In this document: positions 1-5,394 of the stretch, in pieces
Layout of the letters: every line of letters begins with the position of its first letter
How positions within the stretch are numbered: position 1 is the first letter of the stretch
Assembly (NCBI GenBank): GCA_963588595.1
Contig: CAVAIA010000041.1
Location: 1 to 40,427, forward strand
DNA from: Phoenicibacter sp963588595
GTDB lineage: Bacteria > Actinomycetota > Coriobacteriia > Coriobacteriales > Eggerthellaceae
DNA length: 40,427 nt
Direction: 5' to 3'
Position numbers and translations under genes: made by a program
Notes under the pieces: generated by a model
Told to the model about the DNA's origin: nothing
Databases searched by the model: none
Seen by the model: only the letters and a program-made list of their open reading frames with translations

Positions 1-237
1 GTCACCGAACGCATCGATATTGTGATTCTTCACATCGCCTAGCTCCATCTCACCGATGCCATTAAGCAATTTAACAAGCGTCTCATTATGTTTTGCAACC
101 GTCGACCCAAGTTTGTTATTATTCACATCAAAGTCATCGAACAGACCTTTGAAGTCGCTCTCAGATTCGCTACCCTTCGCTGAATCCTCGATGCTCCTGA
201 AAACGCCTTCGAGTGTTTCTACTTCATTTTTAGCAAC
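1..237 (-). pseudogene. hsdM: 5'-truncated hsdM (type I restriction-modification, DNA methyltransferase subunit), running off the window
   Basis: The minus strand is open for 79 codons to the window edge. The translation carries a stretch typical of HsdM N-terminal regions, including SDFKGLFDDFDVNNNKLGST and, at the edge, NIDAFGD, which in the family leads into the SAM-binding methylase domain. HsdM with HsdS adds N6-methyladenine and protects DNA from HsdR. In the family this stretch lies about a hundred residues into the protein. Here the frame is closed by an in-frame TAA at 238-240, with no ATG, GTG or TTG start and no Shine-Dalgarno sequence before the homology begins. Upstream lie only a small hairpin and a direct repeat. 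I read this as a gene that lost its 5' end. A sequencing frameshift or an unusual start cannot be excluded, and the rest lies outside the window. Confidence 0.72.
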
Positions 238-250
238 TTATTTAAATTTT

Positions 251-276
251 AACCTACTAAAATAATTTAGTTGGTT
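251..276. repeat. AT-rich inverted repeat (hairpin) at the hsdM break
   Basis: Two 11-nt arms (aacctactaaa and tttagttggtt) with one mismatch flank a 4-nt loop. There is no GC-rich core or T-run, so it does not look like a terminator. It sits between the truncated hsdM frame and the direct-repeat copy at 291-411, where a rearrangement end would be expected. Function unknown. Confidence 0.4.
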
Positions 277-290
277 TAAGAGTCGGCAAA

Positions 291-411
291 TCAGGGAGCG
301 CTTCTAGTCATTCTAGGAAACCGCCCTAGCTAGTGAAGCATTTTTGCAACACCTAGTGAAGCATTTTTGAAATTTAATGGTAATACATGATGCAATTCGC
401 GACGTTAGCAG
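291..411. repeat. Left copy of the direct repeat flanking hicAB
   Basis: The core at 315-393 matches 1108-1163 almost base for base: aggaaaccgccctagc, tagtgaagcatttttg, then aaatttaatggta and acatgatgc. Weaker similarity extends outward on both sides (tcagggagcg against tcaaggagcg, and gcgacgttagcag against gcaacgctagccg). This copy has an extra 23 nt at 347-369 that duplicates the segment agtgaagcatttttg in tandem. It lies between the hsdM remnant and the 3' end of hicB. Confidence 0.8.
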
Positions 412-425
412 TCTTATTCGAGTTT

Positions 426-806
426 TCAGTTTGCGATCTTTAGACGCTCTTGTTCTAGTGCATCGTTTCTTGAAAGCAGGTAGACGCAATATTGATTCAT
501 ACTCACGCCCTCTGCTTCTGAGTGCTCAGCCAAAGACCTATGCAATTGTTTAGGGATGCGAAGTTTGAATTGTCCTGAGTAGTTTTTTGCTGGTGCTGGT
601 TCAGGAATTGAAAGTCCGTCTTCAAGTGCAGCTTCAATCCAGCATCTTTTTGCATCTTTGGCATTTTCATACGCTTGCTCGATCGTCTCCCCACAGGTGA
701 TACAACCTGGGAGGTCAGGATACGAAACAACAAATCCACCCTCATCGATGTCAGGTTTAATTTCAATTTTGTAAGGCTTGTTAATATAGTCATTAATTGT
801 TTTCAT
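426..806 (-). CDS. hicB: HicB-family antitoxin
   Basis: The antitoxin of a HicAB module. It should bind and block HicA and, through its DNA-binding tail, repress the operon. Residues about 1-60 from the chosen start form the HicB partial RNase-H-like fold (GGFVVSYPDLPGC, then the TIEQAYENAKDA helix). The C-terminal part, with FKLRIPKQLHRSLAEHSE and SMNQYCVYLLSR, looks like a ribbon-helix-helix domain. I chose the ATG at 806 (MKTINDY) over one 24 nt upstream because GAGGA lies about 7 nt before it. The gene then overlaps hicA by 14 nt, so the two are probably translationally coupled. Toxin-first order is usual for HicAB. The longer start would add eight residues. Confidence 0.88.
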   Translation of the reverse strand: MKTINDYINKPYKIEIKPDIDEGGFVVSYPDLPGCITCGETIEQAYENAKDAKRCWIEAALEDGLSIPEPAPAKNYSGQFKLRIPKQLHRSLAEHSEAEGVSMNQYCVYLLSRNDALEQERLKIAN

Positions 807-1044
807 TCTCGTCCTCGCTTTCAACGACACTTTTTACCATCTCAACATAGACTTTCTTTATCGGCTCATGCTTTGGAATGGTAATCGGCGAGCATCCACT
901 CTTCCTAAAAGTTGCATGTGAACTTCCACCTTTTGGTGAGTACATCACGTAGCCATATTTTTCTAAGACCTTCTTTAATTCTTCAAATCGCATGTCCTTA
1001 GAGAGACTTGTTATTTGCTTAATCAATTTATCCCACTGCGACAT
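793..1044 (-). CDS. hicA: HicA-family mRNA interferase toxin
   Basis: An 83-residue protein with a dsRBD-like HicA fold. HicA toxins cut mRNA and tmRNA independently of translation and stop growth when HicB is lost. The signature GGSSHATFRK at residues 39-48 places the expected catalytic histidine at His43. The protein is longer than many HicA proteins (about 60 residues) because of an N-terminal helix and an acidic tail (SEDENENN). It overlaps hicB and lies directly behind a consensus promoter at 1064-1092. The right copy of the flanking direct repeat begins inside the -35 region. The toxin looks intact, so the module is probably active. Confidence 0.88.
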   Translation of the reverse strand: MSQWDKLIKQITSLSKDMRFEELKKVLEKYGYVMYSPKGGSSHATFRKSGCSPITIPKHEPIKKVYVEMVKSVVESEDENENN

Positions 1045-1063
1045 ATCAACTCTTTTTTAGTTA

Positions 1064-1092
1064 ATTATACATGGTATCGCATTTGGTGTCAA
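1064..1092 (-). promoter_or_regulatory. Consensus vegetative promoter for hicAB
   Basis: Read on the minus strand, TTGACA (1087-1092) and TATAAT (1064-1069) are both perfect matches and are separated by 17 nt. The TATAAT ends about 19 nt before the hicA start. The -35 hexamer overlaps the outer end of the right direct repeat. Confidence 0.85.
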
Positions 1093-1181
1093 GGAGCGAC
1101 ATGATTCAGGAAACCGCCCTACCTAGTGAAGCATTTTTGAAATTTAATGGTAAAACATGATGCTATCAGCAACGCTAGCCG
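1089..1181. repeat. Right copy of the direct repeat flanking hicAB
   Basis: Core 1108-1163, partner of the copy at 291-411. It lacks the 23-nt internal duplication of the left copy. It sits between the hicA promoter and the 3' end of the PNPOx-fold gene. The pair encloses about 700 nt holding exactly the hicAB genes and their promoter. Confidence 0.8.
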
Positions 1182-1192
1182 CTGTAATTATA

Positions 1193-1708
1193 TTAAAAAC
1201 ACTCGAGTTTTTGCCTGGTGTCATATCCTTGTTTCTTAAAGTCGGAAAATAGCACGTCCATCTTAACTGGAGTGATGCAAAGCAGATACATTGTCTCTCC
1301 CTTATCTGCTAATTTTTGGAGAGCAGCGATTGGCACCTTTTGGTACTCTGCGTGTGACAAATATTCATCTGACATCGGTTCGATGAGTTCGGTCATGCCA
1401 GTGACTTGAACGCTTTTAAGTTCACCAAAATTTGGATTCTTGTCAAAAATAGCGAGGCTGACGTTTTTATTCTTTTCTAGTCCGATAAACTTCTCGCCGC
1501 CTTCTGTGAATATCCAAAACTTTCCATCATGATAGCTATATTCTAATGGCGTGCATCGAACATAATCACCAGCTCCAGTTGCTAAAGCGCAAACAGCACT
1601 GCTGGAGAGAAATTCTTCAACGGCAGAATTTAGAGCGTCAACTGGCATTGCTTTGCACTCATTTTTGTTCCAGAAATTAATCGCTTTTTTATATTCTTCA
1701 GGTTTCAT
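1193..1708 (-). CDS. Pyridoxamine 5'-phosphate oxidase-fold flavoprotein family protein
   Basis: A 171-residue protein resembling the PNPOx-like split-barrel family, in which FMN or a similar cofactor binds at a dimer interface. Seen in the sequence: an N-terminal helical lead, VCALATGAGDYVRCTPLEYS (about residues 39-58), the strand GKFWIFTEGGEKF, then NVSLAIFDKNP and SVQVTGMTELIE, a strand order typical of the fold. Members of this size in anaerobes are often annotated only as PNPOx family; substrate and cofactor cannot be told from sequence. There is no clear Shine-Dalgarno sequence before the ATG. It is on the same strand as Fic upstream and hicAB downstream, but with gaps, so it is probably its own unit. 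Confidence 0.75.
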   Translation of the reverse strand: MKPEEYKKAINFWNKNECKAMPVDALNSAVEEFLSSSAVCALATGAGDYVRCTPLEYSYHDGKFWIFTEGGEKFIGLEKNKNVSLAIFDKNPNFGELKSVQVTGMTELIEPMSDEYLSHAEYQKVPIAALQKLADKGETMYLLCITPVKMDVLFSDFKKQGYDTRQKLECF

Positions 1709-1818
1709 TTTTAAATTTTATAAATAGGTATCTCAAAAGTCAAAGTTCTTTTAGTGTATTTAGTGTCGGTGGTGTCATTGCATGATTTTGCTCGTTTTAA
1801 GCATAGGAATTTTAAAAG

Positions 1819-2880
1819 TTACTTTTCTACACTATTTCTATAAACATAAGCAGTCTTGGGTCCTGCTCCGACTTTCTCAAGTCTGCCACTTTTCACCAAA
1901 TCTGCGAGTGTCCGCTCGATGGTTACTTTACTGATGTCTGGGCAGAATTCCATGATTTCCTTCTTCGTTATCTTGCCTAAGTGGTTCTCTATAATTTTAG
2001 TAATACGTTCAGGTTTTGACAGTTTTCTGTGCCTTAAATGCTCAACTCTATCTTCAAATTCGCTGTAGGCTTTAACCAAAATGCCTAGAGAATATTGAAC
2101 AAAAGGCGCATAGTCATTTTTTCCATCGTGCCAACCAAAAGAACTCGCTTCTAGCGCTTCATAATAAGTATCCTTCGTATTTTCAATTAATCGCTCAATG
2201 CTGATGTACTTTCCAACAATGTATCCTGCTCTGTAAAGCAAAAGCAGAGTGAGCAAGCGGCTCATGCGACCATTGCCGTCGTTAAAAGGATGTATGCATA
2301 AAAAATCTAGAATAAACATCGGCGTGAGAAGTAATTTATCAGTTTTATCTTCGCGCCAGCAATTTGAAGCGTTTTCGCAAAGCTCATCAATGGCCCCAGC
2401 TGTCTGAAAAGCTGATACTGGCGTGAAGCGCGTTCTAGGGTTTCCTTGAGTATCGATTTCAGCAATTATGTTGTCTGAGTCTTTAAATTTTCCTTTTGTA
2501 GAAATATCTGAAAATGAAAACATATCCCTATGCATTTGCAAAATGACGCTTGGCGTTGGGTTGATGTAATCATAACTTTCATGTATTGTAGATAGAACTT
2601 CACGATATCCAGCAATTTCTTGTTCCGAGCGATTCTTAGGCTTTGTCTTTTGCTCTACTAGTTCCTTAAGTCGTTCATCGGTGGTATAAATTCCCTCAAT
2701 CCTATTTGAAGAGTCGATACTTTGAATTAATGCGATATTCAGAAGCGTCTTTAACTCGTCAGAATTAGCTTCAACAAAGAGATCTTGCTTGCCTTTGTGT
2801 TCATGAATTACCCCAATCATCTGCACTATTTCTGGAGTTAGCAGTTTTTCAAAGCTGGAAGTATAGTAAAATCTTCTCAA
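1819..2880 (-). CDS. Fic-domain protein with N-terminal inhibitory motif and C-terminal winged helix
   Basis: Fic enzymes usually transfer AMP from ATP to a hydroxyl on a target protein. The catalytic loop HPFNDGNGRMSR is at residues 197-208 (His197 as general base, Asn203 and Arg205 as phosphate contacts) and matches HPFxxGNGRxxR. An inhibitory helix motif SNRIEG is at 58-63, fitting [S/T]xxxE[G/N], with Glu62 expected to obstruct ATP; this makes it a self-inhibited (class II-like) Fic. Residues about 285-345 look like a winged helix (KITKKEIMEFC, VTIERTLADLVKSGRLEKVG), suggesting DNA binding. The start is TTG at 2878-2880 with AAGGAG about 8 nt before it. At 353 residues it is typical of stand-alone Fic regulators near toxin and restriction genes. 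The target is unknown. Confidence 0.9.
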   Translation of the reverse strand: MRRFYYTSSFEKLLTPEIVQMIGVIHEHKGKQDLFVEANSDELKTLLNIALIQSIDSSNRIEGIYTTDERLKELVEQKTKPKNRSEQEIAGYREVLSTIHESYDYINPTPSVILQMHRDMFSFSDISTKGKFKDSDNIIAEIDTQGNPRTRFTPVSAFQTAGAIDELCENASNCWREDKTDKLLLTPMFILDFLCIHPFNDGNGRMSRLLTLLLLYRAGYIVGKYISIERLIENTKDTYYEALEASSFGWHDGKNDYAPFVQYSLGILVKAYSEFEDRVEHLRHRKLSKPERITKIIENHLGKITKKEIMEFCPDISKVTIERTLADLVKSGRLEKVGAGPKTAYVYRNSVEK

Positions 2881-3051
2881 TATTAATCTCCTTAATTATC
2901 AAATTATCTATATCATTTTAACCTTAAATGATGTAGATTTTAAATAAATGAAGGATATACGATTTCGGGAAGATGGAGTGTAGTGTATTTTCTTATACCT
3001 TTTAACGTTTCCAGCAATTCCACCCACAAAACAATTGGTTTTAAATTGAGT

Positions 3052-3285
3052 TTATAGCAAAATCGAAGTGGCTCTTATAAGAAAAGAGCCCCGTGGGGCT
3101 CTTTCTTGATCTAGCAATTTTCTGGTTCTTGCCTTTTCTTTCTTCCGGTTATATTTCGTGTCACCGTGCACTCCATGACCACAAGCATGACCGTTATAAA
3201 GTGGCTTTTTCGCAAGAGTTGCTTGCTCGCAACTCAAATGCCAAACAACGTTGTTTTTGCTATTTCCAGATTTTTTTGCACTCAT
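3052..3285 (-). CDS. Small basic protein with its terminator inside the ORF; possible ArfA/BrfA-like ribosome rescue factor
   Basis: A 77-residue, strongly basic protein. The start has an excellent Shine-Dalgarno sequence (AGGAGGTGAG, about 8 nt upstream), so it is surely translated. The core is KKPLYNGHACGHGVHGD (26-42) followed by TKYNRKKEKARTRKLLDQ (43-60). A GC-rich hairpin with a T-run lies inside the last third of the frame, so transcripts ending there lack a stop codon. That is the known autoregulatory design of ArfA (E. coli) and BrfA (Bacillus), made only when tmRNA fails. The layout PLY, about 14 residues, then YxRKxxK also resembles ArfA's PLF to SYMRKGK stretch. I do not recognise the family with certainty, and the functional link is inference. 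Alternatively it is an unrelated small protein with a terminator overlap. Confidence 0.6.
   Translation of the reverse strand: MSAKKSGNSKNNVVWHLSCEQATLAKKPLYNGHACGHGVHGDTKYNRKKEKARTRKLLDQERAPRGSFLIRATSILL
3083..3104 (-). terminator. Intrinsic terminator inside the 3' part of the small basic ORF
   Basis: On the minus strand AAAGAGCCC and GGGCTCTTT form a 9-bp stem with a CACG loop, followed by TCTTATAAG, so the U-tract is short. It lies about 30 nt before the ORF's stop codon and falls within codons 61-68. On the plus strand the downstream sequence is CTTGATC, so minus-strand termination fits better. Confidence 0.75.
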
Positions 3286-3453
3286 TTTTAAGCCTCACCT
3301 CCTAACATTTTATAGTTTACATCACCGAACCCGCTTATCAAGGAATTTGTTTGAGTTTGCTAAATTAAGATAGTTGCTGTTTCAAAATTTCTTGGTAAGC
3401 GATTCTTGAAGTTCCATCTTCAGAATATACAATTATGCAAAAGGTTATCGTAG

Positions 3454-3506
3454 GCATCTTTCGTTGCTTATTTTTGCATCTTAGTGATTTTAATTTGCAT
3501 CTTGGT
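3454..3506 (+). promoter_or_regulatory. Three helically phased GCATCTT repeats upstream of the LytTR gene (candidate operator)
   Basis: GCATCTT occurs at 3454-3460, 3476-3482 and 3497-3503, spaced 22 and 21 nt, that is two helical turns. The last two copies extend to TTTGCATCTTAGT and TTTGCATCTTGGT. LytTR proteins usually bind short direct repeats with about 21-nt centre spacing, so autoregulation is likely. A TATTAT-like -10 follows near 3538. The 3286-3576 interval otherwise holds the leader of the small basic gene and no ORF. Confidence 0.6.
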
Positions 3507-3576
3507 AAAAGTGTAATGTGTTGCTTAAATTTTTAAGATATTATAGTTTTTGCCGGCAGAAAGTTGAGGTTTGTTG

Positions 3577-4014
3577 ATGAAGATTATTGTTGAAGAAGAT
3601 TCAAAATTGGACGATTTGGAAGTGACGCTCAGGGCGCCTCGAATCACGGATGATGTGATTGCGACAGTTTCGCGTTTAAAATTGCATGAGTTAAAAATCG
3701 CTGGAGTAGAAAACCACACCACGCGATTTGTTCCGGCTAAGGACGTTCTCTATTTTGAATCAGTTGATAAAAAGACTTTTTTCTACACGAAAAATGAAGT
3801 TTTGGAGACGCCAATGCGATTATATGAAATTGAGGACAAATTAGGAAGTTGTGGCTTTGTTCGTGCTGGTAAATCAAGCGTTATAAATTTAAAAGAGGTT
3901 GAAAGTTTAAAAAGTGATTTTGGAGGAAAGCTAATCGCGACTCTTCAAAACGCAGAAAAGATAGTTATATCGAGAGCGTATGCACCAGCTATTAAACAAA
4001 TGCTTGGTGTTTAG
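3577..4014 (+). CDS. LytTR-family DNA-binding transcriptional regulator (no receiver domain)
   Basis: The N-terminal about 50 residues (MKIIVEEDSKLDDLEV...) are a short alpha/beta lead without the aspartate pocket of a response-regulator receiver. Residues about 50-145 match the LytTR beta-fold: RFVPAKDVLYFESVDKKTFF, LYEIEDKLGSCGFVRAGKSS, VINLKEVESL. Such stand-alone regulators form LytTR regulatory systems, where a co-encoded membrane protein holds the regulator inactive. The next gene fits that partner. I chose ATG 3577 over two in-frame TTG codons just before it; the Shine-Dalgarno (GTTGAGG) is weak. The phased repeats at 3454-3506 suggest it controls its own operon. Its other targets cannot be seen here. 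Confidence 0.85.
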   Translation: MKIIVEEDSKLDDLEVTLRAPRITDDVIATVSRLKLHELKIAGVENHTTRFVPAKDVLYFESVDKKTFFYTKNEVLETPMRLYEIEDKLGSCGFVRAGKSSVINLKEVESLKSDFGGKLIATLQNAEKIVISRAYAPAIKQMLGV

Positions 4015-4052
4015 GAAGTATAAGCTAATGAATTTAATGAAAGGATAAGGAA

Positions 4053-4574
4053 GTGATTAAAATGAGCAATCAAAATAGAATTGACAATTCGGTTGAAGCC
4101 CAACAAAATATTGAAAGCTTGACAAACAATAAAAGCGAGACTGAAAATGCCTTTTCAACTATAGCGACATGCACGGCTATTAGCTTTACAATTTGCATTT
4201 TGTGTTGGATGTTTTTTGAACTTTATCCAAATTGGACAGGAACTGGTGTAATCTCAACATCGGAAGCGGTGCGCGACATTTGTGTTAGCCTTGCAACTTG
4301 CCTTTGCATGTCAATATTAGGCTATGTTAGCTTTTCGGAAAAGTTTATAACTAAAATTTCATTGCCATTACGCTTTTGTGGGTTTGCTTTGTTTGGATAT
4401 GGAATAATATCTGCTTGGGTCTTCGGGTCAGGCTGGTGTCCACCGCAAGGTTTTGCACTTTTTACAATAATTTGTGTTGTCGCCTTTGCGTTTTCAGGAC
4501 TTATGATCTTTATCAGTTCCAAAACTAAGGACAAAAAATTAAGTCAACAACTTAGTGCCTACAAAAACAAATAA
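4053..4574 (+). CDS. Four-helix membrane protein, likely the DUF3021-like partner of the LytTR regulator
   Basis: A hydrophilic N-terminus of about 40 residues is followed by four membrane segments: TIATCTAISFTICILCWMFF, VSLATCLCMSILGYVSF, LPLRFCGFALFGYGIISAWV and FALFTIICVVAFAFSGLMIF. The tail is lysine-rich and probably cytoplasmic. The size, helix count and position right after a LytTR gene match the inhibitory membrane proteins of LytTR regulatory systems (DUF3021 and related). I cannot confirm the family by sequence alone. The start could be GTG 4053 (AAGGA about 7 nt upstream) or ATG 4062 (AAGGAA about 10 nt upstream). The gap to the regulator is 38 nt, so one transcript is likely. Several cysteines lie in or near the helices. 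Confidence 0.7.
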   Translation: MIKMSNQNRIDNSVEAQQNIESLTNNKSETENAFSTIATCTAISFTICILCWMFFELYPNWTGTGVISTSEAVRDICVSLATCLCMSILGYVSFSEKFITKISLPLRFCGFALFGYGIISAWVFGSGWCPPQGFALFTIICVVAFAFSGLMIFISSKTKDKKLSQQLSAYKNK

Positions 4575-4577
4575 GAC

Positions 4578-4709
4578 TTAATCCCAAACTTCTTTAGCAA
4601 GGTTAAATACTGCCCATCCATTCGGCCATCCAGCGTAAAACGAAACGTGCGTTATGATGGCCGAAATCTCTTTTTTAGTAACCCCATTATTTTTTGCATT
4701 TTGATTTTG
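4578..4709 (-). pseudogene. C-terminal remnant of a carboxymuconolactone decarboxylase (AhpD-like) family gene
   Basis: A 43-codon open stretch on the minus strand with no start codon ends at TAA 4578-4580. Its translation includes GVTKKEISAIITHVSFYAGW followed by PNGWAVFNLAKEVW, which is the C-terminal helical end of small CMD/AhpD-like proteins, including the helix after the conserved HxxxYxGWP segment. The upstream half, with the CxxC-type motif, is absent, and an in-frame TAA precedes the fragment at 4710-4712. It sits between two convergent intact genes and looks like deletion scar material. Confidence 0.75.
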
Positions 4710-4727
4710 TTATTAAGTATAAAATTT

Positions 4728-5384
4728 TTAACTAACAACATTTTGAATAAATACATTCGAGCTTGAAATGCTTAAAACTCCAACTGAGCCAACTTCAGCG
4801 GCTCTAAAGATAAAGGTATTATCAATCATAGACTTATCACTCTCATTTTTTGCCTTTTCTTTTGTGCACAAAATTGCATTTATCCCTTCAAAAGTTGAAA
4901 GAAGCGTTGTTCTTGGTGTTATGCATAAAATAACATCTGCCCCTGAATTCTTTAGATTGTCAACATTACTTTTTATGGCGAGCTTAGAAGAATAATTTTG
5001 TATAGAAAAAATCCCTATTTTTTTGTCTCCAACTTTAAGAACTTTAGGGCTCTCTAAATTTTCATATTCTTGCAAATCGATTGTGACAACAGAGGCTGAT
5101 TTTGATAGATAGTTACTTCTAACATCAGAAGTATAGATGCGCTTCGTCTTGGCATTACTGTTATTTTTATTGTCGAGAACTCCCGAATAAATGATAGAAG
5201 AATTTTTCTCCATTGTTCCTGCAGCTTCATCAACTTTAGTCGCAACAACGTTCATTGGAACTGCCGCGCCAAAATATATCGATATAACGAAAAAACCAAG
5301 AGCAATTAAAGTAATGAACAGAAATAAAGCGACAATCTCGCGCTTCCTCTTTCGTTTATTTGGAACATTTCCTTGAATTTGCAT
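4728..5384 (-). CDS. Membrane-anchored protein with a degenerate 5'-nucleotidase/metallophosphatase-like domain
   Basis: A 218-residue protein. A basic N-terminus (NKRKRKRE) precedes one membrane helix at about residues 17-40 (VALFLFITLIALGFFVISIY), with the rest outside the cell. The C-terminal half follows a pattern familiar from 5'-nucleotidase-type metallophosphatases: VLKVGDKKIGIFSIQN, then a helix ending in NSGADVILCITPRTT where active members have a LSH-like motif, then GINAILCTKE where they have a GH motif, then FRAAEVGSVGVLSIS. The metal-binding histidines are missing, so it is unlikely to be a working enzyme. The fold assignment is inference. It starts 10 nt after uvrA's stop and is probably co-transcribed with it. 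Confidence 0.55.
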   Translation of the reverse strand: MQIQGNVPNKRKRKREIVALFLFITLIALGFFVISIYFGAAVPMNVVATKVDEAAGTMEKNSSIIYSGVLDNKNNSNAKTKRIYTSDVRSNYLSKSASVVTIDLQEYENLESPKVLKVGDKKIGIFSIQNYSSKLAIKSNVDNLKNSGADVILCITPRTTLLSTFEGINAILCTKEKAKNESDKSMIDNTFIFRAAEVGSVGVLSISSSNVFIQNVVS

Positions 5385-5394
5385 GCTTGTTGAC

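Noticed and set aside
2881..3051. Promoter of the Fic gene
   Set aside because: Several AT-rich -10-like words exist, but none has a well-placed -35, so no site is called.
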